A stretch of DNA of 5,252 bases from contig JAISXM010000089.1 in the NCBI GenBank assembly GCA_031270515.1, positions 1 to 5,252 of the forward strand, in the 5' to 3' direction. Below are positions 1-5,252 of the stretch, in pieces. Under the pieces are notes generated by a model. That model worked only from the letters and a program-made list of their open reading frames with translations, had not been told where the DNA came from and made no database searches. This DNA comes from Holosporales bacterium (lineage in GTDB: Bacteria; Pseudomonadota; Alphaproteobacteria; BNTO01). The translations under genes and the position numbers were made by a program. How positions within the stretch are numbered: position 1 is the first letter of the stretch; the number at the start of each line of letters is the position of its first letter.

Positions 1-330
1 GCTCCCCCAGGAAAGTTGTGCCATCGTAGAGCTCCCCAAGGAAAGTTGTGCCATCGTAGAGCTCCCCCAGGAAAGTTGTGCCATCGTAGAGCTCCCCAAG
101 GAAAGTTGTGCCATCGTAGAGCCCCTCGATGAAAGTTGTGCCATCGTAGAGCTCCCCAAGGAAAGTTGTGCCATCGTAGAGCCCCTCAAGGAAAGTTGTG
201 CCCGCGTAGAGCCCCTCGAGGAAAGTTGTGCCATCGTAGAGCCCCTCAAGGAAAGTTGTGCCATCGTAGAACCCCTCAAGGAAAGTTGTGCCATCGTAGA
301 GCCCCTCGAGGAAAGTTGTGCCATCGTAGA
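1..330 (+). repeat. 30-bp in-frame minisatellite, 11 units in view
   Basis: Eleven consecutive 30-bp units begin every 30 bases from position 1, and the array continues past the left edge. The core gaaagttgtgccatcgtaga is nearly invariant; only the unit at 181 differs, with cccgc in place of ccatc. Variation sits in the first ten bases: ctccccc/ctcccca forms on the left and cccctc forms on the right, which swaps Leu-Pro to Pro-Leu in the peptide. Read in the LRR frame each unit is VExxxESCAI. Because the unit is ten codons and only one of the six frames contains a stop (TAG in cgtaga), five frames stay open, producing spurious arginine-rich ORFs. Confidence 0.95.
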
Positions 331-1228
331 GCCCCTCAAGGAAATCTGTGTTCCAGCCAGCGTAGAGCCCCTCGATGAAATCTGTATTCCCGCCAGCGTA
401 GAGATCCTCGATGAAAGTTGTACCTCTGAATATCGCAACGTATCCACCATAACATTTGAACGTGGGGTCCAACTGAGACGGATCGAAAAAAACGCTTTTC
501 GGTCTTATTCGTCATTGTCATCTATCTGTATTCCATCCAGCGTAGAGATCCTCTGTGAGGGTTGCTTCTTTTTGTGTTGCAACTTAGTCACCGTAATATT
601 TGAAACTGGGTCCAAACTGTGCTATATAGAAAAAGGCACTTTTCAGCGTTGTTCGTCATTGTCATCTATCTGTATTCCATCCAGCGTAGAGATCCTCTGT
701 GAACGTTGTTTTTCTGGATGTTGCAAATTATCAAACATAACATTTGGATATGACTCCAAGTTGAGCCGGATAGAAAAAAGCGCGTTTCAGTATTGTTCGT
801 CCTTGTCATCTATCTGCATTCCTTCCAGTGTAGAGTTCATCTGTGAAAGTTGTTTTTCTGGATGTCGCGACGTACGCAACGTAATATTTGAATATGACTC
901 CAAACTGAGCAAGATCGAAAAATGCGTTTTTGAGAATTGTGCTTCATTGTCATATATATGTCTTCCATTCAGCGTAGAGATCCTCTGTGAACGTTGTTTT
1001 TCTGGATGTTACAAATTATCAAACATAACATTTGAAGTGACATCCAAGCTGAGTCGGATAGAAAAAAGCGCGTTTGAGAATTGTTCGTCCTTGTCATCTC
1101 TCTGCATTCCTTCCAACATGACGTTCATCGGTGAAAGTTGTTTTGAATGTCGTGGACTCATCACAGCATATGAATCTGGGCCCAAACTGAGCAGTATCGA
1201 TTTTTCTAAATGCCTTATCGTTCATTGA
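1..1228 (+). CDS. Cysteine-rich BspA-like leucine-rich-repeat protein with N-terminal decapeptide repeats (5'-partial)
   Basis: The frame with codons starting at position 2 has no stop from the left edge to TGA at 1226-1228 (408 complete codons). The gene therefore starts outside the window; the TTG at 515 is only the first possible start in the LRR part, not a likely real one. Residues 9-118 or so are decapeptides VE(LP or PL)xESCAI. Two dodecapeptides VEPLxEIC(V/I)PAS follow, then from 398 six 48-residue units. Each of these holds two LRRs of about 24 residues, in the style SSICIPSSVEILCERCF then LSNITFxxxSKLSRIEKSAF, which is the LRR_5/BspA (TpLRR) pattern. The last unit is degenerate and ends ...DFSKCLIVH. 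Cysteine is about 12 % of the LRR part (28 in the last 237 residues). No membrane segment or signal peptide is visible, since the true N-terminus is missing. The family is often surface-exposed or host-interacting; that role here is inference. It converges on dnaE. Confidence 0.8.
   Translation, partial: LPQESCAIVELPKESCAIVELPQESCAIVELPKESCAIVEPLDESCAIVELPKESCAIVEPLKESCARVEPLEESCAIVEPLKESCAIVEPLKESCAIVEPLEESCAIVEPLKEICVPASVEPLDEICIPASVEILDESCTSEYRNVSTITFERGVQLRRIEKNAFRSYSSLSSICIPSSVEILCEGCFFLCCNLVTVIFETGSKLCYIEKGTFQRCSSLSSICIPSSVEILCERCFSGCCKLSNITFGYDSKLSRIEKSAFQYCSSLSSICIPSSVEFICESCFSGCRDVRNVIFEYDSKLSKIEKCVFENCASLSYICLPFSVEILCERCFSGCYKLSNITFEVTSKLSRIEKSAFENCSSLSSLCIPSNMTFIGESCFECRGLITAYESGPKLSSIDFSKCLIVH
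331..402 (+). repeat. Two 36-bp transitional repeat units
   Basis: Two 36-bp units (331-366 and 367-402) follow the 30-bp array. They begin with the same cccctcaag/cccctcgat gaaa sequence but carry tctgtgttccagccagcgtaga or its tctgtattcccgccag variant instead of the short gttgtgccatcgtaga ending. They translate as VEPLKEICVPAS and VEPLDEICIPAS. The second half matches the ICIPSS strand of the downstream LRR units, so these units bridge the two repeat classes. The frame is kept throughout. Confidence 0.9.
398..1225 (+). repeat. 144-bp tandem LRR units (six, last degenerate)
   Basis: The equivalent codon of each unit (GTA of SVE, replaced by ATG in the last) falls at 398, 542, 686, 830, 974 and 1118, an exact 144-bp period. 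A 51-bp stretch is identical between 508-558 and 652-702. Units at 686 and 974 are very alike, and those at 830 and 1118 share ttcat-gtgaaagttgttt, so a 288-bp two-unit block has been duplicated. The unit at 398 has diverged most in its middle, and the unit at 1118 in its second half, where it is shortened. Confidence 0.92.
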
Positions 1229-1336
1229 TATAGCGAAGCCATTTCTGAATTGAGCAGAGAATAAAACACTTAGGGCACGCTTCGCCTCGTGTTTCCCCAG
1301 ACTTCTCTGCATTATTTAGAATCAGCTTGGCTATAT
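1228..1336. repeat. 109-bp imperfect palindrome between convergent genes
   Basis: The left arm 1228-1260 and the reverse complement of 1304-1336 are both 33 bases long and match without gaps at 25 positions. They match fully at the outer seven (atatagc/gctatat) and the inner seven (gcagaga/tctctgc). Inside lies a further stem aaacac (1264-1269) with gtgttt (1289-1294). Similarity stops just outside the arms. The left arm starts on the last base of the LRR stop codon. No T-run follows either arm, so it is not a standard intrinsic terminator. It could be a REP/RPE-like palindromic repeat, a MITE remnant, or a factor-dependent 3' end processing structure. Only one copy is in view. Confidence 0.6.
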
Positions 1337-1343
1337 AAGTAGG

Positions 1344-1405
1344 CCTGTTGCTAAAGCCATTTTTGGCTGTTGATTCCTGCTGTGCCGAAACAGCCTTAGC
1401 ACAGG
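1344..1405. repeat. Compound inverted repeat just downstream of dnaE
   Basis: The right arm is continuous: aacagcc (1389-1395) followed by ttagcacagg (1396-1405). It pairs with ggctgtt (1365-1371) and with cctgttgctaa (1344-1354, one bulged T). The ten bases 1355-1364 between the left segments are looped out and can form their own small hairpin (agcca/tggct, 1355-1359 with 1364-1368). In dnaE mRNA this begins 18 bases after the stop codon, a fitting place for a 3' end structure, but no U-tract follows. The cctgttgct end vaguely recalls insertion-sequence termini, which is weak. Confidence 0.45.
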
Positions 1406-1422
1406 TCTATTACACCAAAAAA

Positions 1423-4400
1423 CTACGCCCCTGGGTTGCCTAGTGCGACCAGGGTTGCTTTGTTTTCTGATGATATCTGATATTCGCCAGGAAGCTCGAC
1501 AACGACATTAATGTTCCCAAGTCGTAGTTCCAGGCAAATCTTTTTCGCAATTTGCTTGCTACTTTGAGATCCAGGCGACATTACTTGGGATTGTTTCGCT
1601 ATATCATTAACAATCCTTTTCATTGCCTTTAGATTAACCTTTTCAGTAACTTTAATTGTAAACTTGCTACTCTTATCCATGTCATCTAAGCGTTCCAACT
1701 TCTGCCCATTCAGACGCAAGCCTTCCTCGTCGCTGCTTCGAACAGTGACTTCAAGGTACACAACTAATCCCGTTTCCATTATTTCGTGCGCATGTTCATA
1801 GTGCTCCGAAAAAAACGGCACCTCAAACACGCCAAATTGATCCGACAGCGTGAGTGACGCAAACTTTTGCCCAGCCCGCGTTGTGCGGATGTCGACGGCC
1901 AAAATTACGGCCGCCATGCGCAGGAACCGCCCCGCCGGAGCGTTTACGAACAACGCGCTGTTTTGCAGATTCAAATCAGAAATAACATCATTATATATGT
2001 CCAGAGGATGCGCACCCAAAAACAGCCCGATCGCGTCAAATTCTTTTTGTGTGCGCTCCAGTACATTCCAGTCAGGCTGCGGTTCGGCTAGGCGCAGAGG
2101 CGAAACGTCGCTCCCCGTGTCTCCGAATAAAGAGCGCATGCGGTTGGTTCGTTCTTGTTTGCAGCTATTTGCGTACTTAACTATTTCATTTACAGATTCA
2201 AACAATTGCTTTCTGTTCGTATGCAACGAATCCAGAGCCCCGGCCGCAACGAGGTTTTCCAGTTGGCGCTTATTTAAGTTTGTCGACTCAATGCGGGACG
2301 CCAAGTCTTGCACGGACTTAAACGGCCCATTTTTTTTGCGCTCTGCCACTAGCGCGGCGACGGGGGATTCGCCTACATTTTTTACTGCGGACAAAGCATA
2401 GCGAATCGCTCCGTTTTCGGGCACAAAATTTACCTCCGACAAATTAATATCGGGCCTTAATATACGAAATCCGTTGCGCTTCATGTCCTGAAAGAGCATC
2501 GTAAGCTTGTCGGTGTTATTCTTCGCATAAGTTGCAGACGCTGCGTAAAATTCGACCGGATAATTGGCTTTAAGGTACGCCGTTTGGTACGAAACTAACG
2601 CATACGGAGCAGAGTGCGACTTGTTAAACCCGTACGAGGCAAACTTCGCCATAGTGTCGAACACCTGGTCTGCCACATGAGGATCCACCTCGTTGCGGAC
2701 GGCTCCCTCAGTAAAGATGCGGCGCTGGGCGTCCATTTCGTCCTTGTTTTTCTTTCCCATGGCACGTCGCAATATATCCGCGCCCCCCAGCGTATATCCA
2801 CCAAGGACCTGCGCGATTTGCATTACCTGCTCCTGGTAAACCATGACGCCGTATGTTTTTTCCAGGATTGGGATCAATTTGGGGTGGAGGTACGTTACTT
2901 CTTCAGTGCCGTGTTTTCTTGCGAGGTATTTGGGAATGTCGTCCATTGGGCCAGGGCGATAGAGCGCAACTAATGCAATCAAGTCCTCAATTCTGTCGGG
3001 CTTTAGCTTTTTCAACACGTCGCGCATGCCACCGCTTTCAACTTGAAATACACCAAGCACATTTGTGGCACACAACAGCTCAAACGTTTTTGCATCATCC
3101 AAAGGGATTGTGGTTATATTTATATCTGCTCCAATTTTTTTAATTAAATCGCAACAGTTTTGAATAATAGTAAGCGTTGTTAACCCTAGAAAGTCGAACT
3201 TTAACAGGCCGGCCTTTTCGATGTACTTCATGTTTATTTGCGTGATTGCAATTGGGGATTCGCCATCATAATAAAGCGGGACAAAGTCCGAGATCACGGC
3301 GCTGCCAATCACGACTCCAGCTGCATGCGTTGATGCATGGCGGTACAAGCCCTCTAGTTTTTGGCTAATCGTGACCAATTGGGCGACAAGTGGATCTGAT
3401 TTAATTAGATTTTGTAAGCTTGTGTCGTTAGCAATTGCTTCACTTAGGGTGACTTGGTGGGCTGGATTATTCGGGATCAGCTTGCACACGCTGTCCGTGC
3501 TTGCGTACGGCATGCCCAATACGCGCCCCACGTCACGCAAGACCGCACGCGCTTGCAATTTGCCAAACGTGATGATTTGGGCAACTTTGTCTAAACCGTA
3601 TTTTTTTACGACGTAGTCAATCACTTCTCCGCGACGATCTTGGCAGAAGTCTACGTCGAAATCAGGCATAGAGATGCGCTCTGGGTTGAGGAAACGCTCG
3701 AATATCAAGTCAAAGCGAATTGGGTCGATGTCCGTGATCGTGAGCGCCCAGGCGACGAGCGATCCTGCGCCTGAGCCGCGTCCCGGGCCAACGGGGATAT
3801 TTTGGCTTTTGGCGAATTTTATGAAATCCGAAACAATTAAAAAGTAGCCGGGAAATCCCATGTTCTCGATTACATTGAGTTCTATGTTTAGCCGCTCATA
3901 ATACTTTTGGCGAAGTAGAGCGTTTGCGTCGTCATTCCCTACACATACTTGCTCAGAGAGGCGCGCCTCTAAGCCTTCTGTGGCTTGGTTGCGCAACTCG
4001 TCTTTCTCTGGAAGCCCGGACGCAGACGTAAACGGCGGCAAGATAGGGGCTCTGTCCTTCAGCACGAACTTGCAACGATCCGCAATTGCTACGGTGTTGT
4101 CTATAGCTTCGGGGAGGTCGGCGAATAATGCGGACATCTCGTTGGCGGATTTAAAGTACTGGTGCTCGGATGCGTGTGTTCTGTCTTTTTCGTGCAGGAA
4201 GCGCCCTTCGGATATGCACAAGAGCGCGTCGTATGCGTCGCACATGTCCTTTTTGGCGAAATAAACGTCATTAGTCGCAACGATTGGGATGTGGCGCTCT
4301 TTGGACAGGCTTAAAAGAGATGGTTCAAGTTGCTTTTGCTCAGGCGTGTCGTGGCGGACGAGCTCTATGTACAACCGGTCACCGAACATGCCTTGTAATT

Positions 4401-4881
4401 CGTTAAGCAATTGCTCTGCGTGTGCGTCTTCCTTTTGGATCAGGAGCTGAGCTAGAGGCCCCTGGTTGCCCCCAGTAAGGCAGATTATGTCTTTGCTGTG
4501 TTCTGCGATGTCTTGCCGCGACACGGATGGACCTTCTACACGCAAGTCGGGACTGCGGTATGACTGTGTGGAGAGGGCCATTAAGTTTTTGTATCCGTGT
4601 TCTGACTGGCACAAGAACACCATCGGCGCGAGGATTGGTTGGCGCATGTACACTTGTACTTTGACGGTGATTTGGCTGCCGATTATGTACTGCAGACCTG
4701 CGTCGGCAAATGCGTGGGACATGTCCATTACGCCAAAGAGGTTGTTTATGTCCGTGATTGCAACGCTCGACATATTGTTTGAGGCGCATAGTTGGACAAT
4801 GTCTGGCACCTTAATAGCGCCCCTGAGCATGGAATATGCGCTGTGAACTCGCAGATGAACGAACTGCACTGGATGGCACAC
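1423..4881 (-). CDS. dnaE: DNA polymerase III subunit alpha (DnaE)
   Basis: Catalytic subunit of the replicative DNA polymerase III holoenzyme; it extends the primed strands at the fork with the beta clamp, the clamp-loader tau subunit and a separate epsilon exonuclease. The PHP domain occupies about residues 6-280. Its motif FVHLRVHSAYS has Arg where metal-binding PHP domains have the first His of HxH, as in E. coli, so intrinsic proofreading is unlikely. The palm has GPGRGSGAGS (365-374), MPDFDVDF (405-412, catalytic D409 and D411) and LKFDFLGL (560-567, third catalytic D563). The fingers have SHSAPYALVSYQTAYL (755-770). A helix-hairpin-helix lies near 868-884, an internal clamp-binding-like MRSLF at 915-919, an OB fold at about 985-1065, and a C-terminal tau-binding region to 1152. 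Length is normal for proteobacterial DnaE. The start is GTG at 4881; an in-frame TAA two codons upstream excludes a longer form, though GTG at 4869 is possible. No Shine-Dalgarno is seen. It appears to be transcribed alone. Confidence 0.98.
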   Translation of the reverse strand: MCHPVQFVHLRVHSAYSMLRGAIKVPDIVQLCASNNMSSVAITDINNLFGVMDMSHAFADAGLQYIIGSQITVKVQVYMRQPILAPMVFLCQSEHGYKNLMALSTQSYRSPDLRVEGPSVSRQDIAEHSKDIICLTGGNQGPLAQLLIQKEDAHAEQLLNELQGMFGDRLYIELVRHDTPEQKQLEPSLLSLSKERHIPIVATNDVYFAKKDMCDAYDALLCISEGRFLHEKDRTHASEHQYFKSANEMSALFADLPEAIDNTVAIADRCKFVLKDRAPILPPFTSASGLPEKDELRNQATEGLEARLSEQVCVGNDDANALLRQKYYERLNIELNVIENMGFPGYFLIVSDFIKFAKSQNIPVGPGRGSGAGSLVAWALTITDIDPIRFDLIFERFLNPERISMPDFDVDFCQDRRGEVIDYVVKKYGLDKVAQIITFGKLQARAVLRDVGRVLGMPYASTDSVCKLIPNNPAHQVTLSEAIANDTSLQNLIKSDPLVAQLVTISQKLEGLYRHASTHAAGVVIGSAVISDFVPLYYDGESPIAITQINMKYIEKAGLLKFDFLGLTTLTIIQNCCDLIKKIGADINITTIPLDDAKTFELLCATNVLGVFQVESGGMRDVLKKLKPDRIEDLIALVALYRPGPMDDIPKYLARKHGTEEVTYLHPKLIPILEKTYGVMVYQEQVMQIAQVLGGYTLGGADILRRAMGKKNKDEMDAQRRIFTEGAVRNEVDPHVADQVFDTMAKFASYGFNKSHSAPYALVSYQTAYLKANYPVEFYAASATYAKNNTDKLTMLFQDMKRNGFRILRPDINLSEVNFVPENGAIRYALSAVKNVGESPVAALVAERKKNGPFKSVQDLASRIESTNLNKRQLENLVAAGALDSLHTNRKQLFESVNEIVKYANSCKQERTNRMRSLFGDTGSDVSPLRLAEPQPDWNVLERTQKEFDAIGLFLGAHPLDIYNDVISDLNLQNSALFVNAPAGRFLRMAAVILAVDIRTTRAGQKFASLTLSDQFGVFEVPFFSEHYEHAHEIMETGLVVYLEVTVRSSDEEGLRLNGQKLERLDDMDKSSKFTIKVTEKVNLKAMKRIVNDIAKQSQVMSPGSQSSKQIAKKICLELRLGNINVVVELPGEYQISSENKATLVALGNPGA

Positions 4882-4898
4882 GCGTTAAGTGGTAACGC
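4882..4898 (-). promoter_or_regulatory. Hairpin abutting the dnaE start codon
   Basis: gcgtta (4882-4887) and taacgc (4893-4898) form a perfect 6-bp stem with a 5-base loop. In dnaE mRNA the 3' foot of the stem touches the GTG start, covering the place where a Shine-Dalgarno would sit, and none is present. It may tune translation start; that is inference. If translation starts at GTG 4869 instead, the stem lies 12 bases upstream. Confidence 0.35.
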
Positions 4899-4947
4899 CT
4901 GATTCTAACACATTGATCGGTTTTTTCGGTAGAAAGGTATAAATTCT

Positions 4948-5021
4948 CGAGAGTAGACGACTCATATTACTATGGCCGCCCCTCCACAAAACCGGACGTG
5001 CCCTATTAAGGCATCCGGCTT
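4948..5021 (-). mobile_element. Orphan group II intron 3' end (domains V and VI)
   Basis: On the minus strand 5021-4989 folds as domain V. An 8-bp lower helix AAGCCGGA/UCCGGUUU contains the catalytic AGC triad (5020-5018). Above it are the two-base CG bulge (4998-4997) and a 5-bp upper helix UGCCU/GGGCA. The usual GNRA cap is replaced by UAAUA, so the domain is 33 rather than 34 bases. Domain VI follows: GGAG-G-GGCGGC-CAUA, loop GUAA, UAUG-(A)-GUCGUC-U, then a bulged A at 4954 in the typical CUACUC setting, then CUCU. The bulged A is the branch point; seven bases from it the 3' end would fall at 4948, where the dinucleotide is CG instead of the expected AY. No reverse transcriptase or domains I-IV are seen upstream, so this is a truncated remnant. 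Confidence 0.75.
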
Positions 5022-5035
5022 CCAATAGCGTATCC

Positions 5036-5118
5036 TGTGAATCACACACTTATTATTTGTTATGGGGCCCCATTTTAGTGGCTATTTTTTACTACAGTTA
5101 AAAAGTGTGCGATTCTCA
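5036..5118. repeat. Inverted-repeat element, about 83 bp
   Basis: tgtgaatcacacactt (5036-5051) pairs with aagtgtgcgattctca (5103-5118) at 14 of 16 positions. Between them lies a perfect 12-bp palindrome, atggggccccat (5062-5073). The element sits 14 bases from the intron fragment, near where the intron sequence is lost. It could be a small non-autonomous element or a transcript 3' structure for the gene at 5171-5252; nothing decides between these. Confidence 0.4.
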
Positions 5119-5119
5119 A
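5091..5119 (-). promoter_or_regulatory. Possible sigma70-type promoter
   Basis: On the minus strand TTGAGA (5119-5114) and TGTAGT (5096-5091) are separated by 17 bases, giving five and four matches to the -35 and -10 consensus. It points at dnaE about 200 bases away. It overlaps the inverted repeat, so the match may be chance. Closer to dnaE there is a lone -10-like TAGAAT (minus strand, near 4904-4909) without a -35. Confidence 0.18.
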
Positions 5120-5170
5120 GGGACCAGAAACAAAGGGGGCTTATTAGAAATTTTTCGGAGGACGCCGGTG

Positions 5171-5252
5171 TCATATTTCAGCGTTCAACTTGTTATTTTT
5201 CTGAATAGTATTAATTTCATGGACTGACATCCCTGTGCATTCACTAACAATA
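5171..5252 (-). CDS. C-terminal end of a protein, possibly Rpn/PD-(D/E)XK nuclease family (5'-partial)
   Basis: Reading leftward from the window edge, 26 codons are open to TGA at 5173-5171. The peptide contains IVSECTGMSVHEINTIQ followed by KNNKLNAEI. The pattern I-x-x-x-TG-(L/M)-S-x-x-EI-x-x-(I/L) resembles the C-terminal tail of Rpn-family recombination-promoting nuclease/putative transposase proteins, where a TGLSxEEI motif is common. With so little sequence this is a suggestion only; the catalytic part would lie outside the window. The orientation is the same as dnaE, about 290 bases upstream, with repeats and intron debris in between, so an operon is unlikely. Confidence 0.4.
   Translation of the reverse strand, partial: IVSECTGMSVHEINTIQKNNKLNAEI

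Noticed and set aside
136..378. ORF with repeats of CHRRAPQGKL on the + strand
   Set aside because: It is a second open frame through the 30-bp array. A ten-codon unit with no stop in this frame stays open by necessity, and it ends soon after the array, whereas the LRR frame continues for hundreds of codons.
1..402. CRISPR array
   Set aside because: Units are contiguous 30-36 bp with no unique spacers, and they translate in frame with the following gene.
336..521. Minus-strand ORFs at 336-521 and 1094-1312
   Set aside because: Both overlap the LRR frame antisense, have no recognisable family and reflect the repetitive composition.
1260..1300. Intrinsic terminator for the LRR gene at aaacac/gtgttt
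   Set aside because: The stem is only 6 bp with a large loop and is followed by ccccag rather than a T-run; it is better explained as part of the 109-bp palindrome.
1850..2401. Plus-strand ORF of 183 codons and the other ORFs inside dnaE
   Set aside because: They are antisense or out-of-frame shadows of dnaE, whose frame has clear conserved motifs along its whole length.
4908..4932. Intrinsic terminator at the T-run ggttttttcgg
   Set aside because: The flanks are direct repeats (cggt and cggt), not inverted, so no stem forms before the T-run.
5105..5112. GTGTGCGA on the + strand as a group II intron 5' end
   Set aside because: It resembles the GUGYG start but lies on the strand opposite to the domain V-VI fragment and is part of an inverted repeat, so it cannot belong to the same intron.
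5082..5174. Minus-strand 30-codon ORF beginning MTPASSEKF and overlapping the upstream stop
   Set aside because: It runs through the inverted-repeat element, has no recognisable family and no ribosome binding site; the ATGA overlap is probably chance.

Overview
The window looks like a piece of a bacterial chromosome of moderate GC. It carries one intact housekeeping gene, dnaE (replicative DNA polymerase III alpha subunit), between repeat-rich and debris-rich accessory DNA. The DnaE protein is of the proteobacterial type. Together with a cysteine-rich BspA-like leucine-rich-repeat protein, palindromic intergenic repeats and a group II intron remnant, it suggests a host-associated bacterium, perhaps an alphaproteobacterial endosymbiont of the Holosporales/Rickettsiales kind. 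That placement is inference from protein style only; no rRNA or other marker is present.

Left part (1-1228, + strand): one long reading frame, already open at the left edge, runs without a stop to TGA at 1226-1228. Its first third is a 30-bp minisatellite coding for a decapeptide (VExxxESCAI). This passes through two 36-bp units into 144-bp (48-residue) leucine-rich repeats. All unit lengths are multiples of three and the frame is never broken, so the minisatellite is part of the LRR gene rather than separate non-coding DNA. The minisatellite appears to have been born from the LRR unit itself. The gene's start, promoter and any signal peptide lie outside the window.

Middle (1229-1422): a short gap between two convergent genes, filled by two imperfect palindromes. 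One is a 109-bp inverted repeat with 33-bp arms that begins on the last base of the LRR stop codon. The other is a compound stem at 1344-1405. Neither has the U-tract of a classical terminator.

Right part (1423-4881, - strand): complete dnaE, 1152 codons, GTG start, TAG stop, with all three catalytic aspartates. It has no visible Shine-Dalgarno and a 6-bp perfect hairpin abuts the start codon.

Far right (4882-5252): a graveyard. In the same orientation as dnaE lie the last 26 codons of a gene that may be an Rpn/PD-(D/E)XK-type nuclease, a roughly 83-bp inverted-repeat element, and an orphan 3' end of a group II intron (domains V and VI, including the bulged branch-point adenosine) about 65 bp upstream of dnaE. 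Apart from replication by DnaE, no shared pathway links the genes.
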